Positions 34,251-41,664 of a DNA stretch of 64,000 bases are shown in pieces. The stretch's first letter is position 1; each line of letters begins with the position of its first letter. Below the pieces are notes generated by a model, which did not search any database, had not been told where the DNA came from, and saw only the letters and a list, made by a program, of their open reading frames with translations. Origin of the DNA: JBHOQS01 sp042408875 (lineage in GTDB: Bacteria > Chloroflexota > UBA11872 > JBHOQS01); NCBI GenBank assembly GCA_042408875.1, contig JBHOQS010000023.1, positions 124,001 to 188,000 of the forward strand, written 5' to 3'. The position numbers and the translations under genes were made by a program.

Positions 34251-36167
34251 TCAGTTCCGCCGCACTGCAATGTAGACGGTTGTGCCAGGCTCGACCATGC
34301 TGCCGCCCTGCGGGGTTTGGCTAAGCACCTCGCCGGGCCTGACCCGCTCGAGCACCTGACGTGGCACATCGTTCGGGCCCTGGTAGTTAGGCGGCGCCGT
34401 GCGCAGGCCAGCGTCGCGGATCATCTGCTGCGCCTCCGCCTCGCGCTTGCCCACCACATCCGGCACCTTGACCAGCCGCTTGCCCGTGCTGACGACGATC
34501 GTCACCGCGCTGCCGCGCGGGGCACTCTGGCCGGCTGGCGGCTGCTGCCCCATCACCACACCCGCAGGGACCTTGTCATCGGGTGCCTCCTGCCGGTTGA
34601 TCTGGAAGCCGGCCTGCTGGAGCTTCTCCGTCGCCACGGGCGCGGTATCATTCACCACATTGGGGATGGTGACTAGGTCCTTGCCCTTGCTCGCGATGAG
34701 CTTCACGGTGCTCCCCACTGTCACCACCGCACCGGCCGGCGGGTCCTGGTCGATGATGTAGCCTGACGGGACGTCATCGCTGAACTGCTCTTCAAGCTGC
34801 ACCTTGAAGCCGATGCGCTCCAGCTCAGGGAGCACGGCCGCCCATGCCCGGCGGCGGTAGTCGCCCAGCGCGAACTGAGGCGCTGGTGTGTTCGTGGGCG
34901 CGGGCGTCGGTGTGATCGTCGGCGTCGGCTGGGGCGTGGGAGACGGCGTCGGCTGAGGCGTCGGCTGGGGCGTCGGCGTGGCCTGGCTCAACCCGACTGC
35001 CGCGGCAAGGTCTACGCCGCGGTATACCGCGGCGTAGATGCCTCCGATGACGAACAGTGCCGTCAGCGCCGCCAGCGCCATGAACGCTACGAGCCAGCCT
35101 GACAGGCCAGCGCGCCGCCGCTGGGGCATCGCAGGGTGTGGCCGCGCCGTGCGCGCCGGCGCAGCGCGGCCGGAGGCTGGCACAGGTGCCGCAGGCGCGA
35201 GGCGGTGCGCTCGGGTCTCAGTGCGGACCTGCCAGGGCTGCGTCGCGCCGGCCGTGGCCTGCTGGAAACGACGCAGGTCCACCAGCAGCTCGCGGGCGGA
35301 GGGGTATCGCTCGGCAGGATCCCGCGCCAGCGCCTGCTGGACGATCCGCGCGAGCTCAGCCGGCACCTGCGGATTGCTCGCGCGGAGCGGGACAGGCTGG
35401 CTGTGGAGCTGCTGGTACGCCAGGCCGGCGACCGTATCGGCTTCGTACGGCGGCCGGCCTGCCAGCATCTGGTAGAGTACTACGCCGAGGCTGTACACGT
35501 CGCTCGCCGGGCTGGCCGGCTCGCCGCGGAGCTGCTCCGGGGCGAGGTAGGGGAGCGAGCCCCAGACGATACCCGGCTGTGTGATCTGCGCCTCTGCGGC
35601 GGCGCGGGCGATGCCAAAATCGCCTACCTTCGCCTCGCCGTCGGGCGTGACCAGCACGTTCTGCGGCTTGATATCACGGTGGACGATGCCCGAGCGATGG
35701 GCGTGCGCCACCGCCGCGGTGATCTGTACCCCCAGGGCGACTGCCCGCGCCACCGGCAGCGGCCCACCTGCCTCCTCAAGTGCCTGGGCGAGTGTCGGTC
35801 CGTCCACCAGCTCCATGACAATGTATGGCACAGGCGGGGTCTGCGCGCTGAGCTCTTCGCCAGCGGGGCCCGGCTCACTGGCCCCAGAGGGGTCCTGTCC
35901 GACATCGAACACGGTGATGATGTTCGGGTGGGCCAGCCTCGCTGCAGCTTCCGCCTCTTGCTGAAAGCGCGCCACAACAGTAGGATCACTCGCGTAGTGA
36001 GGACGCAGGATCTTTACGGCGACACGGCGCCCCAGGCGCTCGTCGGTGGCAGCGTACACCTCCGCCATGCCACCGGCCCCCACCAGCGCCTGAATCCGGT
36101 AGCGCTCGCCCAGCAGGCGGCCCGTGTACATGGCGGCAGACATCTGGCGTATGCGTTCGAGGCTCAT
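34251..36167 (-). CDS. Ser/Thr protein kinase with PASTA domains (PknB-like)
   Basis: 638-residue transmembrane kinase. The N-terminal kinase domain has the glycine loop GAGGMAEVY (~30-38), VAVKIL (K52), an acidic insert at ~91-112, HRDIKPQN (163-170), GDFGIAR and YLAPEQL. A membrane helix spans ~357-381. Outside it a Thr/Pro-rich linker (~397-430) leads to three PASTA units (~432-500, 501-568, 569-638) of the kind that bind peptidoglycan fragments or lipid II. The DNA of the linker is itself repetitive. It is the last gene of rnc-smc-kinase and overlaps the end of smc by four bases (ATGA), which couples its synthesis to that of SMC. Confidence 0.93.
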   Translation of the reverse strand: MSLERIRQMSAAMYTGRLLGERYRIQALVGAGGMAEVYAATDERLGRRVAVKILRPHYASDPTVVARFQQEAEAAARLAHPNIITVFDVGQDPSGASEPGPAGEELSAQTPPVPYIVMELVDGPTLAQALEEAGGPLPVARAVALGVQITAAVAHAHRSGIVHRDIKPQNVLVTPDGEAKVGDFGIARAAAEAQITQPGIVWGSLPYLAPEQLRGEPASPASDVYSLGVVLYQMLAGRPPYEADTVAGLAYQQLHSQPVPLRASNPQVPAELARIVQQALARDPAERYPSARELLVDLRRFQQATAGATQPWQVRTETRAHRLAPAAPVPASGRAAPARTARPHPAMPQRRRAGLSGWLVAFMALAALTALFVIGGIYAAVYRGVDLAAAVGLSQATPTPQPTPQPTPSPTPQPTPTITPTPAPTNTPAPQFALGDYRRRAWAAVLPELERIGFKVQLEEQFSDDVPSGYIIDQDPPAGAVVTVGSTVKLIASKGKDLVTIPNVVNDTAPVATEKLQQAGFQINRQEAPDDKVPAGVVMGQQPPAGQSAPRGSAVTIVVSTGKRLVKVPDVVGKREAEAQQMIRDAGLRTAPPNYQGPNDVPRQVLERVRPGEVLSQTPQGGSMVEPGTTVYIAVRRN

Positions 36168-39100
36168 GATGCCGGCAGCTTCTCGCCGGGCGCGGCGTCC
36201 CGGGGCTCTGCATCCCGCAGGCGCAACGAGAGCACCTGCGAGACACTGTCATCGCTCATGCTCACGCCGTAGAGGGCGCCGGCGCGCTCCATCGTGCGGC
36301 GGTTATGGGTGATCACAATAAACTGGGTCTGGGCACTCAACTCCTCGAGTGCGTCACAGAAGCGAGTGACGTTCGCCTCATCGAGCGCGGCATCCACCTC
36401 GTCAAGCACGCAGAACGGCGCTGGCCTAGCGCGCAGGATAGCGAAGAGCAGCGCCACACCGACCAGGGCGCGCTCTCCGCCGGAGAGCGCTGCCAGGTCC
36501 TGCCGCCGCCGCCCGGGCAGTTGCACCGTCACCTCGATGCCGCTCTGCTCCGGCGCATCGGGTCGAGTGAGCGACAGGTTCGCGGTGCCGCCACGGAAGA
36601 GCATGGCCACGTAGCGTTTGAACTCCTCAGTGACGCGCGCAAGGGTGCGATCAAACTCGCTACGCATCGCCCGCTCAAGCTCGCCGCGCACTTCCCGCAG
36701 CGCTTCAGCGGAGCGACGCAGGTCTTCGATCTGCTCACGGAGCAACCGGCACCGCGCTGCCTCCCGCTCGAACTCCTGGATGGCCAGGTCATTCACCGGC
36801 CCCAAGGCCTGGAGTTGCCGCCTAGCCTCCTCCAGTTTACCGCGAAGTGCCTCCAGGGGCTCGACCGAGGAGGCTCGTGCGCGCTCGTGCCGAGGAGGGC
36901 TGGCAGCGATGTCCACGCCAAGCTCGTGCAGCGCCTGCTCGCGCAGCGCGTCCACACGCGCGGCTAGCCGCTGCTGCTCCCCGGCGAGGCGGGCCACCCG
37001 GCGTTCTGCCTCCGCCAGGGATGCGCGCAATCGCTGGACCTCCTCGTCTGTAGCGGCCGCAGCCGCGGTCGCCTGTGCAGCGGCATCCTGGGCTGCCTCA
37101 AGGCCGGCCTGCGCCTTGCGCAGCGCGTCCTCTGCCTCGGCGTGGCGCTGCGTCCATTCATCGATCTCGGCACGCAGCAGTCCTGCATCCCTTTGGCTGG
37201 CCTCCAGGCGCTCGGCAGCGCGGCTGCGGTCGCTTGCTAGGGCCGCCAGCTGTCCCTCCAGGGTACGCACGAGCCGCTCAGCCGCGGCGCGGCGCTGCCT
37301 GGCCAGTGCCACGCGCACACGCGCTTCCTGGAGCGCCTCCTGGGCACTGTCGCGCTGAACCCGCGCCGCGTCCAGCCGGGATTCGAGCTCGCGCAACGCA
37401 TGCAGCGCTCGCTCCTGCTCGGCGGCTGCCTGCGCGGCTGCCTCGTCGAGCGAGGCAGCCCGTTGTTGTAACCCCTGAATGCGCTCACAGGTGCGCGCCG
37501 TATGGGTCTGGAGCCACGCCGCTTCGCGCCGAAGCGCCGCGAGCTCATGCTCCAACCGTCCGAGCTGTTGCTCAACCTCACGGCGGCTCGCCGCCAGCCG
37601 CTGCTGGCGCTCCTGCAACCGCCGCACGTGCTCCTGGTAGCCAGCCTGCTCGCGCCGCGCCTCGCCCAGGCGGCGGTGCTGCTCCTGCACGGAGGCACGG
37701 AGCTCGGCCACCCGAGCAGCCAGCTCGTCACGCTCACGCTTGCGCTCGAGCAGGCTGGCGTCCGAAGAGGTCCCGCCGCTTGCTAGGCCGGTGAGATCGA
37801 TCCGCTCGCCCGCAGGCGTCACGATCACCAGGCCGGCGACGCCCTGGCGCTGCTCGCACAGGACATCATACACCCGCCAGGCGTCATCCAGCTGTTCGAC
37901 GACCAGGACGCGGCTAAGCAGTCCCCGGATCACTGTAGCAGCAGGCTCAGGCGCGCTCTGATGGACTTCGATGAGCTGGTCCAGCCAGCCCGTCACGCCG
38001 GGCAGCCCAGCGACGGCAGGGCGCGTGGACGGCTGTGGAGGGCTATCCAGCGGCAGCAGGGTCACGTAGCTGTCCCCTGTCGAACTCATAAAGCGGAGTG
38101 CCGCGCTGGCATCACGACGCGAGCGCACCAGCACGGCCTGTACGGCGGGGCCAAGCGCTGCGCCGGCTGCCCGCTCGAGCTCCGGAGGCACGACAAGGAA
38201 CTCACCGAGCACCCCAGCGGCCTGCACCGGACTCCTCCGGCTGAGCAGCACCTGCGCCCCGCGCTCCAGGCCCTCATGCGCGGCCTGCAACTCCTCCAGC
38301 GCCTGAAGGCGAGCAGAGAGACGGGCGAGCAGTTGCTCACGTGCGCGCACGGCGCGCTCAAGCTCAGCGACCCGCGAGCCGGCCGCGGCCTGCCGCGCCG
38401 TCCACTCACGCCGCTCCTGCTCAACCTGCCGCGCCTCGGCAGTCAGCTCGGCGAGTCTGGCGCGTAGCTCGCCACAACGGGCTTCGACTGCCCGAGCCTC
38501 TTCCTCCGGGGAGCGTGGGACGGCGGCGTCAAGCTCCTGCTGAAGTGACGTAAGCTGCGCACGGGCATCTGCGGCGGCGCGCCGCGCCTGCGCTGCCTGC
38601 GCCTGCGCTGCGGCAGCAGCGTCGCGCAGGCGGGCGCTTTCCCGCTCCAGGTGCTGGACTACCGCCGTGGCCTGCGCGGCGGCCTCCTCCAGCATGCCAA
38701 GCGTGACAGCAGGACCGGGCGCGTCTACCTCTTCGAGCGCGGCGCGAGCCTCGTGGAGCTCGCGCGCCGTGGCCGCAGCGCGCTCGGAGAGCCGCGCGAG
38801 CTCGGCAGTAAGGCGCGCCTGCTCTTGTTCCAGCGCTGCCAGACGCTCGCGACGCAGCGTCAGCTCGTGGGTAGCCCGTCGAGATACCTCCCGGGCATCG
38901 TCAAGCGCCGCGCGCGCCTGCTCCATGGCGCGGCGGGCTGCTTCACCTGTGGCAGCGAGCGCAGCAGCGCGCGCTGCTGCGCCGGCTGCACAATCACGCA
39001 GGCGGCACATCTCGGCGTCTGCAGCAGCAAGCTGCTCCTGGATCGCGGTAAGCTGGGACTGGAGCTGGATGTACTGGCGCAGGTAGAGCTCGGCGCTGAG

Positions 39101-39787
39101 ATCGCGAATGCGTACCTTCAGCTCGGCAGCCCGGCGGGCTCGCTCAGCCTGCTCTCGCAGTGCCTCGACGCGCGGCTCAAGCTCAGCCAGCAAATCGCTC
39201 GCCCGCGTGGCGTTCGCCTCCGTCTCGGCCAGGCGCGCCTCAGCCTCATCGCGGCGGACGTAATACTGCCGGATGCCGGCGGCCTCTTCCAGCAGAAGCC
39301 GCCGCTCTTCCGGCCGCAGCGCCAGGGCATGGTCCACCGTGCCCTGGCCAATGACAGTATGGCTGTTCTGGCCGATATCGGCGCGGGCGAGCAGGTCCTG
39401 GATGTCGCGCAGGCGGACGCGTGACCGGTTGAGCAGATACTCGCTCTCTCCCGAGCGGTAGAGGCGCCGGGTGATCGTCACCTCGGCGAAGTCGAGCGGC
39501 AGCAAACCGTCATGGTTCTCGAGGGTGAGATGTACCTCAGCCATGCCAATCGGCGGCCGCCGCTTGCTGCCGGCAAAGAGAAGGTCCTCGCTCTTGCGGC
39601 TGCGGAGTGCGCGCAGGCTCTGCTCGCCGAGCACCCACCGCACAGCATCGGCAATGTTGCTCTTCCCGCTGCCGTTGGGCCCGACGATGGCGGTGATGCC
39701 GTGGTCGAACTCGAGCAGCGTGCGGGCAGCGAAGGTCTTGAAACCCTGGAGCTCCAGTCGCTTGAGGCGCACCGATACTGTTCCCAT
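36164..39787 (-). CDS. smc: chromosome segregation ATPase SMC
   Basis: About 1207 residues, full length. The N-terminal ATPase half has the Walker A GPNGSGKSNIADAVRWVLGE near residue 36. Two long coiled-coil arms (about 170-500 and 670-1020) flank a hinge with AAGVLGEFLVVPPELERAAG and TGLASGGTSS. The C-terminal half has the signature ALSGGERALVGVALL and Walker B FCVLDEVDAALDEANV. It compacts and segregates the chromosome with ScpA/ScpB, which are not in the window. The ATG at 39787 overlaps the rnc stop (TGATG); a GTG at 39790 is also possible. Confidence 0.95.
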   Translation of the reverse strand: MGTVSVRLKRLELQGFKTFAARTLLEFDHGITAIVGPNGSGKSNIADAVRWVLGEQSLRALRSRKSEDLLFAGSKRRPPIGMAEVHLTLENHDGLLPLDFAEVTITRRLYRSGESEYLLNRSRVRLRDIQDLLARADIGQNSHTVIGQGTVDHALALRPEERRLLLEEAAGIRQYYVRRDEAEARLAETEANATRASDLLAELEPRVEALREQAERARRAAELKVRIRDLSAELYLRQYIQLQSQLTAIQEQLAAADAEMCRLRDCAAGAAARAAALAATGEAARRAMEQARAALDDAREVSRRATHELTLRRERLAALEQEQARLTAELARLSERAAATARELHEARAALEEVDAPGPAVTLGMLEEAAAQATAVVQHLERESARLRDAAAAAQAQAAQARRAAADARAQLTSLQQELDAAVPRSPEEEARAVEARCGELRARLAELTAEARQVEQERREWTARQAAAGSRVAELERAVRAREQLLARLSARLQALEELQAAHEGLERGAQVLLSRRSPVQAAGVLGEFLVVPPELERAAGAALGPAVQAVLVRSRRDASAALRFMSSTGDSYVTLLPLDSPPQPSTRPAVAGLPGVTGWLDQLIEVHQSAPEPAATVIRGLLSRVLVVEQLDDAWRVYDVLCEQRQGVAGLVIVTPAGERIDLTGLASGGTSSDASLLERKRERDELAARVAELRASVQEQHRRLGEARREQAGYQEHVRRLQERQQRLAASRREVEQQLGRLEHELAALRREAAWLQTHTARTCERIQGLQQRAASLDEAAAQAAAEQERALHALRELESRLDAARVQRDSAQEALQEARVRVALARQRRAAAERLVRTLEGQLAALASDRSRAAERLEASQRDAGLLRAEIDEWTQRHAEAEDALRKAQAGLEAAQDAAAQATAAAAATDEEVQRLRASLAEAERRVARLAGEQQRLAARVDALREQALHELGVDIAASPPRHERARASSVEPLEALRGKLEEARRQLQALGPVNDLAIQEFEREAARCRLLREQIEDLRRSAEALREVRGELERAMRSEFDRTLARVTEEFKRYVAMLFRGGTANLSLTRPDAPEQSGIEVTVQLPGRRRQDLAALSGGERALVGVALLFAILRARPAPFCVLDEVDAALDEANVTRFCDALEELSAQTQFIVITHNRRTMERAGALYGVSMSDDSVSQVLSLRLRDAEPRDAAPGEKLPAS

Positions 39788-40500
39788 CACGACGTAGCCA
39801 GGTGCTCGAGAGCGGCCTGGGCGGCAGCCTGCTGGGCAGCCTGCTTGCTGGGCCCGGATCCGCGCCCTAGCACACGGTCGCCCACCAGCACCTCGAACTC
39901 GAAAGAGGGGGCATCGAGCGTGCCGGTCATGGCGACCTGCCGGTAGCGCGGGGTGATGCCGAAGCGGCGCTGCGCCTCGACCTGGAGGCGTGACTTGGGA
40001 TCTTCGAGCGCGCGCTCGGCCAGCACCCGCTCAACCTCCGGCCGCAGGAAACGCAAGGCGAAGGCCATTGCCACATCGTGGCCCTGATCGACCAGCACAG
40101 CGCCGACGACGGCCTCGAACGCCTTCGCCAGGATGGACGGACGATGCTGGCCACCGGCGCGCCGTTCGCCGCGTCCGAGCAGTAGGTAGCGGCCCAGGTC
40201 TAACTCCGCCGCGTACCGCGCCAGAGGGCCAGCCCGCACGATCGCCGAGCGCAACACTGTGAGCCTGCCTTCGTCTAGTTCCGGAAAGGTGTGATAGAGG
40301 TAGCTGGCAGCCGCGTAGGTCAGGAAGGCGTCGCCCAGGAACTCCAGCCGTTCGAAGTGTTGGAGGCCGGCCCCGCCGGCCTCATTGAGAAACGAAGGAT
40401 GCGTGAGCGCCTGGAGCAAGAGCCTTTTATCACGGAAGGAGATCCCGAGCCTAGCCTCAAGTTCGTCCAGCGGAGCGGCAAGGGGCACCGGCAGTGCCAT
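39787..40500 (-). CDS. rnc: ribonuclease III
   Basis: Double-strand-specific endonuclease for rRNA and mRNA processing, 237 residues. The catalytic domain has the signature HFERLEFLGDAFL and later ILAKAFEAVVGAVLVDQGHD. A double-stranded RNA-binding domain follows (SRLQVEAQRRFG ... GRGSGPSKQAAQQAAAQAAL). In most RNase III enzymes the second motif reads LAD-x-x-E; here the metal-binding Asp is replaced by Lys (AKAFE), while the Glu is kept. The next genes are smc and a PASTA kinase. A TATAAT lies 34 bases before the start. Confidence 0.93.
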   Translation of the reverse strand: MALPVPLAAPLDELEARLGISFRDKRLLLQALTHPSFLNEAGGAGLQHFERLEFLGDAFLTYAAASYLYHTFPELDEGRLTVLRSAIVRAGPLARYAAELDLGRYLLLGRGERRAGGQHRPSILAKAFEAVVGAVLVDQGHDVAMAFALRFLRPEVERVLAERALEDPKSRLQVEAQRRFGITPRYRQVAMTGTLDAPSFEFEVLVGDRVLGRGSGPSKQAAQQAAAQAALEHLATS

Positions 40501-40533
40501 AGCAGGCGTTCCTACGGCGAGGGCGCATGAGGC

Positions 40534-40561
40534 ATTATAGCGTACGCCGCTCTACGCCCAA
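40534..40561 (-). promoter_or_regulatory. promoter of the rnc-smc-kinase operon
   Basis: On the minus strand TTGGGC (40561-40556), 16 bases, TATAAT (40539-40534). Transcription should start near 40527, 27 bases before the rnc ATG. The -35 box lies within a 22-bp tandem duplication. Confidence 0.6.
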
Positions 40562-40592
40562 AAGCCACCAGCTCTACGGCCAAAAGCTACCA
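40549..40592. repeat. 22-bp tandem duplication overlapping the rnc promoter
   Basis: Bases 40549-40570 and 40571-40592 are tandem copies with two mismatches (unit starts GCTCTACG and ends ACCA). The duplication carries the -35 region of the rnc promoter. Confidence 0.85.
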
Positions 40593-40785
40593 ACGGATGC
40601 GACGCCCGTGGCAAGAGAGCCCAGCAGCGGAGTGCGCTATCGGCCCAGCCACCTAGATGGTCTGGCCTGGCCGGGAGGGTCGTTGCGCAAGTGCGCAGGC
40701 CGTCGCTATACTTCAACCATAAGCTCTTACGGGCAGGTGGTGTGAGCGTGCCCGTACGGCTGCGCCGGCGGGCGGGAGAGCGACG

Positions 40786-41544
40786 GTGGCAGGGCAGGGG
40801 TTGGTGAGAGGGCCGGTGCGCAGCATCTCCATGGTGCTGCCGGCGTACAATGAGGAAGCGAATATCGCCCGGGCAGTCGAGCGGGCCGATGCAGCGTTGG
40901 CCGCTACCGGGCTGGACTGCGAGCTGATCGTGGTGAACGACGGCAGCCGCGACCGCACGGGCGCGATCCTGCGTGAGCTGGCGGCGTGCTACCCGCGTCT
41001 GCGCATTGTGGAGCACTTCCCCAACCGCGGCTATGGTGGAGCGCTGCGGGCTGGCTTTGCCGCAGCGACGCGAGAGTGGATCTTCCAGTCTGACTCAGAT
41101 AACCAGTTCGACTACATGGAGCTCCAGCGGCTCATTGAGCTGGCTCCAGGATACGACTTCGTGGTCGGGTACCGTCAGCCCCGACGCGACCCCCTGCTGC
41201 GCCGGATCAACGGCTGGGGCTGGAACCTACTGATCCGGCTGCTCTTCGGCTACGTTGCTCGCGACATCGACTGCGCCTTTCGCCTCTTCCGGCGCGAGGC
41301 GCTGGCGCATGTGCCGCTGACCTCCAACGGCGCCATGATCTCGACCGAGTTGCTGGCCGGCGCAAAGGCACGGGGCTATCGGATCGTCGAGGTGCGGGTG
41401 ACACACTTGCCGCGGCAAGGTGGCCACCCGACTGGCGCCAACCCGCGAGTGATCCTGCGCGCCTTTCGCGACCTCATCCGCTATCGCCTCGAACTCGATC
41501 GCCAGCTCCGCGCCGAGCACGCGGCCGCGGCCCTGCGACACTAA
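40786..41544 (+). CDS. GT2-type glycosyltransferase, polyprenyl-phosphate sugar synthase-like
   Basis: 252-residue GT-A fold transferase. ISMVLPAYNEEANIARAVE opens the domain, with LIVVNDGSRDRTG, the DXD-like SDSDNQFD, YDFVVGYRQPRRDP and IDCAFRLFRREAL. This arrangement matches dolichol/polyprenyl-phosphate mannose or glucose synthases. No C-terminal membrane helices follow, so it is the short soluble type. The GTG start has GGGAGAG upstream. It could feed lipid-linked sugar to the YfhO-like protein encoded 20 kb away, which is only a suggestion. Confidence 0.88.
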   Translation: MAGQGLVRGPVRSISMVLPAYNEEANIARAVERADAALAATGLDCELIVVNDGSRDRTGAILRELAACYPRLRIVEHFPNRGYGGALRAGFAAATREWIFQSDSDNQFDYMELQRLIELAPGYDFVVGYRQPRRDPLLRRINGWGWNLLIRLLFGYVARDIDCAFRLFRREALAHVPLTSNGAMISTELLAGAKARGYRIVEVRVTHLPRQGGHPTGANPRVILRAFRDLIRYRLELDRQLRAEHAAAALRH

Positions 41545-41664
41545 GCACTAGTCAAGTCATCAAGACAATACGATAATAAGTGCTGGGAGTGGTTTCAGCA
41601 TCTCGGTCGGGCTCGGCCGGGGGAACGCATCCGGCGCTCCCCCGGATGTCCTGGAGGTGGCGCG

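Noticed and set aside
34900..35000. Repetitive GGCGTCGGCTG-like DNA as a possible CRISPR or minisatellite
   Set aside because: It encodes the Thr/Pro-rich linker of the PASTA kinase in frame; no spacers are present.
36305..39424. Long plus-strand ORFs opposite smc (e.g. 36305-36967, 38651-39424)
   Set aside because: Antisense to a complete SMC protein; long shadow frames are expected at this G/C content.
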